From contig OX235273.1 in NCBI GenBank assembly GCA_944472155.2, forward strand, positions 87,414,793-87,478,792: a stretch of DNA of 64,000 nt, given 5' to 3'. Source of the DNA: Trichobilharzia szidati. Taxonomy: Eukaryota; Platyhelminthes; Trematoda; Strigeidida; Schistosomatidae. The position numbers and the translations under genes are program-made. Each line of letters opens with the position of its first letter. The stretch's first letter is position 1. The notes below the pieces were generated by a model. That model did no database searches and had not been told where the DNA came from. It saw only the letters and a program-made list of their open reading frames with translations. Positions 13,501 to 26,800 of the stretch are shown here, piece by piece.

Positions 13501-16500
13501 TCACGAGGATTAGCTGATGTTGGGATAGCTTTGAGTACTAGGACAGAAAAGACATTACTTGACTGGATCCCGGTAGATAGCCGAATGTGTGCTGTCCGTC
13601 TGAACAGATCAGTGAAAAGGAGAAAGGACTGCACTAGTCGCCGATGTCTTTTTGTAATCTCCGCCTACGCCCCCACTGACTGCGGTTTGGATGAAACGAA
13701 GGATGAGTTCTACCAAAAGCTGTCTAGTTTGCTGCGAAAGGCTAAACGCTCAGATATAGTCGTTTTAGCTGGTGACTTCAATGCTCAAGTAGGGAAATTG
13801 TGTCAATCTGAGAAAGATGTCGGTGGCACATACGGAATTCCGTGCCAGCGAACCGACAACGGTGACCGTCTCCTACAGTTCTGTTCAGATAATCATTTGT
13901 TTCTTGTAAGCACTAACTTCAAACACAAGAAGAGACTGTTTGACCTGGCGATCCCCATCATCAAACCAACGCTGGACACAAATAGACCACATAGCAATAA
14001 GCTATCGTTGGCGTGGGTCGGTAGGAGATTGTCGCTCCTTCTGGAACACGTGTGTAGATACCGATCACGCACTGGTCCGCGCTCGTGTGTGCTTACGACT
14101 GAACAGCTAGCGGTAAAACCATGACGTCCCCAGCTCGATCAGGAAACTAAGTTCCTATTTGAGGAAGAACTAGCTAAACACATATCTGAGTTCGACAGCT
14201 GCGCCCACCCTGAAGAAACCTGGAAGAATATTCAGTCAGCCATAGATACAGCTGTAAAAGCTGTGAATAAGGTAAGCCCAAAGGTGAGTAAAAACCATTG
14301 GATTTCGACTGCCTCATCCGAACTGATAGATGCTAGAAGACTTATTCCGGCGAGCTCGGAATTCAATGAGGAGCGAAAGCTGCACAAAAGGAAACTTACG
14401 AAAAGTCTCCGCAAGGACCGTGAACAGTGGTGGGTGACAAAGGCGTAAGAGATGGAAAAAGCATCGGCGATAGGCAACACTAGGCAACTCTTTAGACTCC
14501 TCAGGTAAACGGGTGGGTGAAGGCAAATCATAAGTGAGACTATTTCTGAGAAAAATGGCTCCTTAATTAGCTCTCAGGATAGACGCCTTGAACGCTGGAA
14601 AGGACACTTTGAAGAAAAATTTAACTTGCCTACAGCCACACTGAGCCTCCCCGCCGTCCAGCACACACCCGAGTGGGACATAGACACTGGCCCGCCGTCT
14701 GCAAGTGAGGTCACAAAAGCGGCAGGACCCGACGGAATTATTCTGGAGGTGTTTAAATATGGGGGTGACATACTAGTATATAGTCTAACTAAGGTACTAG
14801 GTAACGTCTGAGAATCAGAGACGGTTCCATCAGATTGGGTTAAGTCACTTATTATACCAATATTCAAGAAGGGAGACGAGTCCTCATGTGATAATCATAG
14901 AGGGATCAGTCTGACGAACATAGTTTGTAAAATCCTAGGCTCAGTAATCATGCACAGACTAAGCAGAACTCGGAGGGAACAAACGAGGGAGAATCAAGCG
15001 GGCTTTAGGCCACGTAGAGGGTGCATAGATCATATCTTCACTCTCCGACAGATCCTAGAACATAGACACACTTTTAGGCGTCCAACAATTGCCATATTTC
15101 TTGACTTGAAGGCGGCCTTTTACTCCGTGGATCAAAAGGTACTATGGCAATGTTTGACTGTGAAGGGAGTGCCAAGAAAGTACATTGCACTAATCAAGGC
15201 ACTCTACTCAAACTCACGTAGCTGTGTAAGGGCTTATGGGGAATTGTTATCTGAATTGATAACAACCAGTGGTGTCCGTCAGAGATGTCCACTTTCCCCA
15301 TTTCTGTTTAACTTCATCATAGATATGCTAATGGAAGTATCTTTAACTGAACTTAACGACTTAGGAATCGACTTGTTACCAGGGAATAGTCTTGTGAACT
15401 TAGAATACGCAGATGGTATAGTGCTGTTAGGGGAGTATGCTGACAAAATGCAGAGTCTTCTGAACACCTTGAGCAGCAATCTTCGTGTGTTTGGCATGCG
15501 ATTCGCCCCTGTGAAATGTAAGATGCTGCTACAGGACTGGACTACGTCAACTCCTAGCTTAGTGATAGGGAGTGAAATGATAGAACATGTTGACCACTTC
15601 ACCTATTTGGTAAGTTGTATCAGCACCAACGGACTGATTGGCGACGAAATCTCAGCACGGATCCGAAAAGCCCGGGCTGCTTTCGCTAACTTACAGTGTC
15701 TCTGGCGTAGGCGTGACATCCGGCTATCAACCAAGGGACGTCTGTACTGCTCAGCAATTCGCTATGGCGGTGAGACGTGGCCATTGAGAGCGGAAGACAT
15801 GAAAAGATTGTCTGTTGTTGACCACAGATGTTTACGATCTCTTTCTCGCGTTAGGTGGTATAATAAGGTAAGTAATGTTGACGTTAGGCGTAGAGTGTTG
15901 GGCAAAGAGGGAAAATCAATCGAAGAGGTTATGAAGTTACATAGATTGAGATGGCTAGGTCACGTGCTACGCATGCTTAACCATCGCCTCCCCCGACGGG
16001 CATTACTAGCTGATATAGGTGCAGGTTGGAAAAGAGTATGTGGTGACCAAACAAAAACATGGCATCAATCCATGAAATCCCCGGCAGTTAAACTGATGCA
16101 GACTTCCGGGTTGGGGCCCTCGGGACTCTAAGAACCAATGACCGGAGACAATAGGTGACATGGCTCAAAATCGTTGTCAATGGCGCAGATGTATTCAGTC
16201 TCATTTTCTTTTCTAGCATTGCTCATTCTGTTTCACTCTTATACTTGTCAAAACTATTGATTCTCTTCACTCATCTTCTTGTCTACCTTTGTGTGCTATT
16301 TGGAACGTGGCAACTAGAACTGCTGCACTTCTGTGCCAAGTTCTATGTTGAATCCAGACAGTATACAAGTAAAATTTACGTTGCTTGATTGACGAGAGTT
16401 AATGCGAAGACAGAATAAGTCGATGAAGCTTTGTTTACTACAGTGAATTAAAATTTCTAGACAATCATCCCGAAGTAAGTTTAATGCGGTTGTTGAAGAC

Positions 16501-19500
16501 TTACTATTTTATGTGGAGATTAATCTTAATATGCTTTGATAAAATTTAATTACGAGCGGTTATGATATAACTGCTCATTCTTGTTTCAACAGTCACGCAA
16601 AAAAGTAACTTTTAATTGTAGTAAGGAAACAGGATATTAAGTTAGTTCAGAAATTGATTATTTAATTGATGTGTTGTTTTTTTCTACTTAGAGTACTCCG
16701 AGTAGGTGAGGGTATTTTCTCTCAACGTCACAATGTTTACGGGCCTATTATGAAGTTTTAGATAAGACGATTATACCTAACCAAAATTGTCTAGTGTTTG
16801 TGAAACTAAAACACATTCATAATGACATTCTACTGAGATTAATACTTTAAAGAAAGTAATCTTGTTTTGTAAGCTGCTTTAGTTCCAAACGTTAAAAGAA
16901 ATCCTTTCTATCACTGTAGATAAAATTATGCGAAAGTTACGATTGAGTATGGTGTAACAAACCCAATTGTACTCAAAATTCTAATGTAGTGTTTAAATCA
17001 CTATAGCTTTAGTGTATAATTCTTCACCATACTTTTAACGTTGGGTGCATATTTATAAGCCCTGTTTGTGGTTCCAGTTTATACATTAAAGTTGGCACTA
17101 AAATGTCCACGAGGACAATGTGATCTTTGCAATTAAACTATAAGGCTTAGAAAGCACAACAGCATTAAAATGTTTGCGCAAGGCAGTAACATAAGCATTC
17201 TTATTTCTCCCTCTAATTGCTTGGCGTCTTATTACCTTTTCTTGGTTCTTCTTTTATTATGTTCTTAATTTTCTTGATTGTATTTGTTGTATTGAAAGCT
17301 TTAGAGAACTTAAGCCATCAGGATTTTATTTCCTGACTGAGTGGGGCAGAATATCGCCTCTATGTGGTCACATTAGACAATTATACGGTGAAGATTAGTT
17401 ATCGCACAATTTCGTATGCATTGATGATAACGAGAACTCATTTTTACAAAAGGTTTACAAAAGCATGTAATTCATTATCTGGTTATACGTTGATCTGTTT
17501 TGTTCGTGTGATACTGAAATCCTTTTCTTTTTGGCACACACTGCTACACGCACTTCTTATGTTGCTATTATTATTCCCTTGGGTTCCGAGTGAAACATAG
17601 GGCTTCAACAACATCTCCATTTTGTTCTATTTCCTGCCGTCCTCTCCAACTGGGTCCACGATTGCCCATAATCTCTCATCTCTTCCATGTCATCCTCGCA
17701 CTCACGACCCACTCGTCGCTTCCCTGTTGGAATTCCACTCCAGCACTGGCCTGGCGCGCAATGTCATTTGACGGCCTCCTTGGCGTATGCCCGATCCATC
17801 TGCTTCTTCTCTTGCATATTTGTTGAACGATAGGTTCTTGGTTGATTAGTTTGTTCCCATAGTTGCTTGTTGCCAATTCTTTCTGGCCGGTAGTCCACTT
17901 GTTCTTCACTATGGAGCCAACGAAGGTGGATGTTAATAAAAGTCTGCATCTGGCTGTCGGAAATCCTTTACGTGATGAGTAGCGCAAGTCTCTGACCCAT
18001 ACAGAAGAACTGACTAACGTAACATTGGTGTTGAAAATGCGAATTTTGTTGTTTATGCCGTGGAGTGCTGAAGATTTCCAAACTAGTTTCAGGTTGATGA
18101 AGGTGTATCTTGCCTTTCCAATTCTTGCTAGCTTCGACATCTTCACGTGTTCCCACTGCTTGTGATTGAAACAATGCTTACTGCCTAGATAAGTGAAGGA
18201 AGTAACCTGTATTAAATCTCGCCCTTTGTTGGTGATTGGTACTGATTGTCGTTGTTGCTACTGGTTGATTATCTTCATCACCTCCGTTTTCTCTATGTTC
18301 ACGTGAAGTCCTGTCCCTGCTGCCTACCTCTTCAGCCACCATGTTGGCTATCGCTTGCAAGTCTTCAAGTTTGTGTGGCATTAGACATATGTCATCTGCG
18401 AAATCCAGATGTTCTTGTCTGTGGTCCAGTGTATTCCTGTCTCCTCGCTCTCCACGCACAATCTGACGCATAATCAAGTCCACCACAATTAAGAATATCA
18501 TCGGTGATAACAGGCAGCCAGCTGGTCTTACTGCTTTATTCACTTCGAACGCGTCGCTCAGTTTTCCGTTGTGGATCACCTGACACGTAGCATTGTCATA
18601 TAGCTTCACTTCTTACTAGTATGCATTTCGGTTATTACAAGTTAGTCGTTATCTTTACTATTATTATTATTATTATGGGACAACCAAATGAAAATCAACA
18701 CTATGTTCTCTAAATGAATTATAAATTGTGGCGCAATCTGACCCACTATCCACTTGACTGTATATTCAGCAATTAGTTAATAACACTTAATTCTGTTTCG
18801 TAAATATTCCCGTATAACAAGTTTAACGTAGCTTTGAATAGAGAATACCCTTTTCTGTAATCCGTTTGGACGTTCTTGCAGTTATTAAAGTTTGTTGTTG
18901 TTATTATGGTAATCACGAAATATGTGAAGAATATACTCTTTAAAATTGGGAAACGATTGAAGTGAAGACGTAGTCACACTTTGTCAATTCATAGTAAGAC
19001 TTCCATTTGTATTTCAGCTGTAATTAGTTAAACACTTACAAATATGTCAGTCAAATTATTATTCATATTGAATTCACATCAGTGGATTCGAGATTTCTCG
19101 TGATTTTCATCATCATTAATTTTCAATGATTGCTGGTTTCTTTATTTGTAGATATCAATTATCCAAAATCAGCCACCATATGCTATACTGCAGCTCTACT
19201 TAAAGCACGACAAGTGTCCGAAAAGTATGTTGGTGTGATAATAATTTTCTTCTTTGTAATTGATTATTCAGCATAAAGCTTTTGTATATTATCAAAAGAG
19301 CTAGTTGAAGGATGGGCAATAAAAAGATTGATCTATGTATCTGATTGTTCGTCGAGAAAGTTAGTAGTTCAGTCGACTGAACTTCACAACCTCATCGATC
19401 AACTCATGGCTTTACTGTACTTAAATAAATGGATTTGCATCCAAATAAAACTACCGAATTCCTGATTATAGGAACTTGAGACAGTGTCAAAAGATTGTTT

Positions 19501-20749
19501 TAAGCTGCACAACTTACAAGCTTTGGATTTAAGTATGCGTTTTTGTTTGAAAAGTTACTCGCCAGGCTGAGTAAACTGAATCTTTTCATTTAACCTCATA
19601 TGAGTACTACTCCAAATGAGCTAAAAGGTATTTATTCATCTAGATGGCCGTAGCTATAAGATGATACCGGTGATTAGCAACTACTCAGTATCAGTCGGTA
19701 GTATATACTTTATCTAGCATGTGATTAATAAATACAGGGGGGAGGTGATTTCGAATTACCCTCTATAAACTACTGAATAAATATGGAAACTTGTCGCTCA
19801 TTGAAGAGTTTTCAAAAGCATAGCGAAGGAGGACAACTAAATTATGAATAGATTTGGTTGATTGTGAACTGACATGTACTAGCTGTCAATGCACAGCGGT
19901 AGGATTCTCGCCAACCACTAATGTGATGTGGACTTCGATTCCCGGCCGATGCACTCCTTTACTTCGCTAAGTCAATAATACGACTGGTAAAGAAGGAACG
20001 TTGGGCATAAGGCTAGCAACCCCATCCCGTAAAAGTAAACACCACTGCTACTGAAACTTCAGAGGTCTAACTTGAAGCCCTATGTTCCACTGAGAACGTA
20101 AAGGAATAAAAAAGATGTACTAGCTGTTACATATACAGTCACTATATATTATTCTTAACTTATCAAACTGTAAGGTAAATTTTGATGTTTCGAATATGTT
20201 TTGAATGAAATAATTTAAAGAGTTTTAATAGAGTAGCCAGTCATTAATTTATATGAATTGGAAATTTCGTCAGCACTGTGCAATTTTCATCTGATATATT
20301 CTAAATGATGCGTTAAATAGCTCAAAAAATAGAAGTGGTTTTCTGTTTACTAGAATCATCTATGACTGAATGCAGTCAAGTGCAACTAATTAGTAGATAA
20401 TGAACTGGAAACACTGTGATAAAACTAGTTAAATTGTTTCGATGTAAGTATAATTCAATGGTACAAGTAACTTTCATAATGAATAGAATAAGATAAAATT
20501 TTATATCTAACTCGATAATGAAAGTGTTTTTATCCACTTACAATGAAAATTATCAACTGTTTTATAAAACATGTCAAATTATATACAGGTCTTTTCTTCA
20601 TTTTATAGTTTTATAAAAGGCTATGCAGGTTTATACTGCAATCAATTATGACTACTCTTCGTAACACTAAGAATAATAGTAGTAATAATAAAAGAGGAGG
20701 CGATCAGCGAAGAGTTACTCTTTTCGATGCTGTTATTCTCATATATAAA

Positions 20750-20805
<56 letters not shown>

Positions 20806-23800
20806 GTACTGTACCTTTAAAGTAACTTTCAAGAGATTTTAAATTACGCAATGCAGAAACATTAATGAGATAAAAACCAGAGAAAAGTTTAGCAATTAAA
20901 GTGAGTCATGTAACATAATTGACAGGACTGAATAGATCTCAACGAAATTTCTTTTTAAAAAAACACCAAGATTAGTGACATAATGAGTTGAAGTTTAGTG
21001 GTTAGAAAACAGAAATTATGATAAACAAAGTACGCGTCAAATGTTGAGAGAAATAAGATCTGTTGTAAGTCCGATGTCTGAACAAACTTCTTTTGTATGC
21101 AGAGATCAGGATTTAAGGTATGGACTGTCATAGTTTCTGCGGTTAGAAGAAGTAACTAATATCTAAATGGACCTTTCATGTATATTTATTCACAGCATTT
21201 GTTAACTAATACTTTGAATTTCCTTTTTTTGTCTAGGTTTTCTCCTGATTTAGCATCACGTAGAGGTTTAAATGCAGCTGAACTTAGTGCTGTAGAAGCG
21301 ATACATCGAGCTGTTGAATTTAATCCACATGTACCCAAGGTGAGTTAAAACTTGTTTTTTTTTTATATCCACTTTGCGTTCCGAATGCATTTACATTAGA
21401 AGACTACTTAAGATTTTGAGATACTAAACAACCGTCTCATCTCTTTTGGAATCTGTTCAGCAGCAAACGTCACCTGATCGTATAGTGATCAAGTTTAGGG
21501 GATTCAAACGTCACGATGAACAGTACCGTTCATATCAGTTCAATCACACAATGTCAGTTGTAGGCATGTATTGTAAGCTTCAGATTGTTATAATCCCATG
21601 CATTACTGACCTGGATTTGATGTTTGTTTCTGTGTTGAAACCAGTAAGTAACCAACATCACTTCTTCGGAGGGTTCGCGTCCATTTTACTTATGTGTAGT
21701 TAACTTTTTAAGATTTCAAATTTATTACGCAAAATAGACAGTTAATCAACAAAAGAAAAACTTGATACATAACCACATCTAGCAGTGAATTTCACCTTAT
21801 CAGATTTCAAACGCTCACCTCCATTGTCTTATCGACTGTTGAGTCACTTTATTAGTAACACACTGTTAAGTCTTTTACTAGATATTAGTACGAGTTTACA
21901 ATCTACGAAGATTATTTCATCGGTAAATGAAATCAGATTCCCTCTTTATACTGACAACACTTGGATATTGATTAATAAATATTTAGATTATTGGACTTGT
22001 GAGTAATTTGGATTGATTTCAATTTCCACTTGTTAGAATTTGTCACTAACCACTATCAGTTAGAGAGGTCATTGAAAATCATGAAGCGCTAGACAGCTGT
22101 TTCGTCCAAATGGCTGCTTGGTCTTGTAACCTGAATGCCCTAAGTTCGATCCCTGATAGGCTCATCGGGGCTAACTGAAATATAGCGAAACAGATGTCCA
22201 ATGCTCCCTGGTTTTCAATTATCTTTCTAGCTGATGTTGGTTCGCAAGGAAATCTAAAATTGCAATTATAACAAATTTTTGTTTTCGAGTAATAACATGT
22301 AATAATAAGTGTACGTAATTCCTGCATATATATTTTTCCTATAGCATACTTACTTGCCTTTTTTAAAATTCTCTTCTTTTACTGACTGCGTCCTAGCCAA
22401 AATCTATCAACAACCTTGATTAATGCATCTGACTGCATAATCCCTACGTGAAATCCACTGCATCTGATTTTTCTATTTAAAATAGTTTTCTTAAATTTCT
22501 AGGTCATTAAGTTTCCCATCAAATTTAAATTTTTTTTAGTTGTACATTCATGTCTTTATGTTGTGACATTTCGAACAAATGTTAGCAATCTACCACTATG
22601 CAGTATGTTCTGATGCTTACAAAATTTCATCAAATATCCCTGTTTCAAGTAATTAACTTGAAATGACAGTAAACAAGTGAGTAGAAACACGATTGAGCAT
22701 TATATCTTCAAGTATACCCTATTTGGGTTTTATGTGAAAAAGCGGTATTAAATAAGATATTACCAGTAACATTTTACTTGAGGGAATAATTTTTCTTAAC
22801 CTGACTGTCATTTACACATGAGTTTATTTTCCTTCCTAATTTATTATTAACCATTATTATTTCTAGTACATTTGAAAACAATTTACAAAGAGGAAATTTG
22901 GCAAGATTATCTGTAAAATATGCTATAGTCATGAAAGAATACAAGAATGAAGCAGACATATGAATATTCCACTAAGCATGTGTGTCATACGTATTAATGA
23001 TCAGTGAGATGTTTCGTTTTATATAGATTCATAAATCATCAGCCCCAACGAGTTGATCGCTGACGAAATCTCACTAAGGATACGGAAGGCTCGCTTGGCA
23101 TATGCCAACTTACGCCATCTCTAGCGTAGACGTGATATGGGGCTGGCTGTAGACCAAAGGGTGTGTATATTCCTCAGCAGTTCTCTCCGCCCTCCTTTAT
23201 CACTGTGAGTGAGACATGGCCATTAAAACAAGGAAGACATGAAAAGCCTGGTGTCTTTGATCACAGGTACCTGCGTTCTATCTCCCGTGTTAGGTAGTGT
23301 AATAGTGTGAGCAGTATTGAGGTTAGGCGTCGAGGGCTAGGTGAGGAGGGGAAATAAATGGACGAGATTGTGAAGTTACGCCGATTGAGATGGTTAGGAC
23401 ATGTGTTACGCATGCCTATCGTAGATGTCGCCTTCTTCGACCGATGGGCAATGTTAACTGACATAGGCTGGGTGAGGTTGGAAAAGGGTAAATGGCAGTC
23501 AAACCAAAACATGGCTTCATTAGTCAATGAAATCCACAACAGTTAGTTTAAACCCCATAGGAAAGTGTAGACTTCTTGGTTGGGGTCCTCGGGACGGTAA
23601 AAACCAATGGTTGGAGACAATTGGTAATATGGCTCAAAATCGCAGATTTATTCACTCTGTGATTTGTAATATCCTATAAAACTCCATTGTTTTTCCATAT
23701 TACTACTATTCTTTTTCCCTCACACTTCTGTTTATTATTTGTCTTTCAAACCTCTTTTATCTTGCTTTGTATGCTACATGAAGAGAGTGTAGCAACTCAA

Positions 23801-26800
23801 ACTGCTGCACATCTGTGTAAAGTTGTATGTTGAAACCAGTCAGTCATCAGATTCATAAGTACTATTTAAATCATCAGATTGACTATCTGGAACCTTTTTT
23901 CTACATCGACAATGTTTTTATTGAGAATTACCATATTGCTAACATGTTTATTCCTTTATTTGTACATACAGTTTCCTATCACTTGAAACACAGACAGAAA
24001 ACTGCGTGTCATTTGGTTTTATTCGTACAAACTTTAATCAACTAAACCATATCCACTATTGGTGACTTCTAATGTATACAGAAAATTCATTATGTATTTT
24101 ATGCTTTTGTTTTCTCTCCATTTTTTAGTATTTACTTGAAATGAAACCCCTTATATTACCTACGGAGCATATATTGAAACGTGGAGACTCAGAAGCTATA
24201 GCTTATGCTTTCTTCCATTTAGCCCATTGGAAGGCTGTTGACGGTGCAATCAATTTATTATATTGTACATGGGAGGGGACATTTCGCCTTATCCCGTATC
24301 CATTGGAGAAAGGAAATCTTTTCTACCCATATCCTCATTCGACTACAGCAACTGATAGGGAACTACTGCCAAGTATGAAGCTTTTTTGTTACTTGTTTCC
24401 ATAATAATAATAATAATAATATTTAAATGCACTTATTTAAACATACTGTCTGCGTGTGTTTCAGTGCACTATCAATCAGTCTTCAGGAAGGATGTGAACT
24501 GTAGTCACGTGTTGATTTATGGTAGCGCTCTAATTGCGTTTTGAAATTCTTAGATTTGTTTCTACAACCTCAAGTGAATTACTTATTTGATCTTACAAAA
24601 AGATAATTTGTGTGTTGAAGAAAAAACCACTCAATGACAATATATATACGATTTTGAATGACTATTCAGTGATTATATTTTCTGATAAATATTCATTACT
24701 CTCACGATATCTGATGTGTTTAGATTATAGCAATATGTCAATGTTTTGTAAATCAAATAACGTAGAGCCTATCATTTGCAATTGATGAATTCCCCTGGGA
24801 AATTCTACCACGATGATTCTATTTTACTGATTCATAACAAAGAACTGTAGGAGAATTTACAGGGTATATATCTGCAGTTCACTGTGTTATTGAGATTCAG
24901 CGTTTAACTTCAATGGATCGAGGAGTAGACTGTACATGAGCTACATTTACATATATACTAAGTGCATTTAATTCTTCATTTTTCGATTATTATTCTGTTT
25001 TCCTAGCCATAATTGCTAAATTTGTTTGTTTTTTAAATACATTTCAACGAAGTTTGTAATTTGTCATCTTCATGTTTAACTGTCACTTGGGTGATCGAAA
25101 GCAATGTGACCGGTAAAACTATTTATGATTTCCAGTAATTTCGGCGAATGCCAGACTTTTCCAGTGCCGATAGTAAGATATAAAAGCAATATGTGAAATA
25201 AATTCGACATAAAGTTGAGACTGTAGCGATTATCACACATATTTTCTAACAAGCATCAAGCAAACCGCTGAACAACTGACATTTGTGGTGACACTGAGAG
25301 CTTATGCGCTTTTATTAAATATTACAAATTAGTTATTAATCAAAAATTTTTTCACAATCTGGTAACAATATAATACAAGGGTAGTATGTGGGAGTGATCT
25401 CAATTTCTGTTCTTAGAAAACCGGAGAGTCAAATTACTTCAGACTATCCGAATTCTTGATATCTATTTGGGCAAACTGGTAACACAGACAGTCAAATTCG
25501 CTGTGTTTTTTTTGGCAGATTACACAGTGTATGGTGACAATACTTATCGGTCTTGTGTAGAATCCCAAAACATTCATATCATAATGTTATATGCTTAGTA
25601 TCTTGAATGGCAAGACAGAGTATTCAAATGATTGATGAGTATTTGGAAACCACTCACATCAACCAGTAGTGTTTGCTGACCTAATCGAAGTAATCACTGG
25701 ATAGCTACTTCGCTGGTTTCGTCGGGGCTCGTTATGAGCGAGTGATGCAGCTATACAGTGTTTCCCTAGTTTAACTGTGTACTGATCAACCACCCAAATA
25801 CATTAATTTCAAAGGATTGCTAGTGGCATATTTGCGAAAAGTAACGAATTAGGAAGATGCAACTTAAGTAAGCTAGTTTACATCCCCAAAGATATATCTG
25901 AAGAAACCTGGTAGTATCAACCAGCAAATATATAGTTCTGTAGATGTGTTCACTGTATCCGAGTTAACTGCTTAACGGACGCAATGAGTTTTTCATGTGC
26001 CTAATTCTAAATGTTTGAATACAGTATTTAACGAGCTGAATTATTTCTTTTTCTTTCATTCAGGTTTCCATACTCTATCAGTGTATCCAAAGAAGGATGT
26101 GCCATTCTTTATCCTGTTTATTGCTGCTTTGTGTACTTTAACTGCCATACTCACATGTTTAACTCACATCTATCCTGAACAAATGGGATCACTTTCTAAT
26201 AAGGTATGTAGAGATCTTATTGCCTCCCGAGGCGAAAAAAACTTAATGTTTATACAACATTTTAAAATGCTAACCTCGTTTCGCTGAATTTTTATAATAT
26301 TATAACTACAGAGATCAGCGTCATTTAGAAAATTATTGAAATTCATATAACAGGTGGTAGAAATGCCAGAGAATTTTATCCGACTAAATGCTATAAGTGA
26401 GTCTGACTCCAGGTTACCCTAGTAAAACACGACAGTCATTTTGTTCTGTAATGGAACTCATAGCTTGATTCACTAGCCGTATTATTTATTTAAAAAACAA
26501 CATAGGCATAATTGCATCCTAACAACTGCCATCAAATTATTTTTTTTAAGAGTTAAGATTTTAGTAATATTTGATTTTTCTATCGATGTACATGTACAAA
26601 AGCATATATACATATATATGTTTACATAATGGAGAAGATTTGTAGCTCAGGTGGATTGTTTTGATGTAGTTGTGTTCTCTGAGCTGGACGGTTTATTTGC
26701 GAAACTTTTATTGCCCTACTAGGCAACATCTTAAGCGCCTACTTCAATTTGAAGTCAGCTTTTAGATTTCTGCACGAGTTTATATATATATATATATATC

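Larger units (their letters stand above)
12680..16385 (+). mobile_element. RTE-like LINE, nearly full length, sense orientation in ST7 intron 7
   Basis: A 5' UTR segment starting about 12690 (GTGGTGGTCGGGCTTGAACA near 12711) is followed by an endonuclease-RT frame and a 3' tail ending near 16365 with GGCAACTAGAACTGCTGCAC. From 12775 to 16131 all coding lies in one frame (1119 codons) with no frameshift, interrupted by stops at 14122, 14446, 14506, 14518 and 14809. The family resembles the SR2/RTE group of schistosomes. It accounts for more than half of the 6.7-kb intron. Confidence 0.87.

Noticed and set aside
20642..20851. Frames on both strands across the (TA)n run
   Set aside because: They encode only Ile-Tyr repeats produced by the microsatellite.
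26620..26765. Possible dispersed repeat (GTAGCTCAGG, CTCTGAGCTGGACGG) in ST7 intron 11
   Set aside because: It looks like a common schistosome repeat from memory, but no second copy is in the window to support it.
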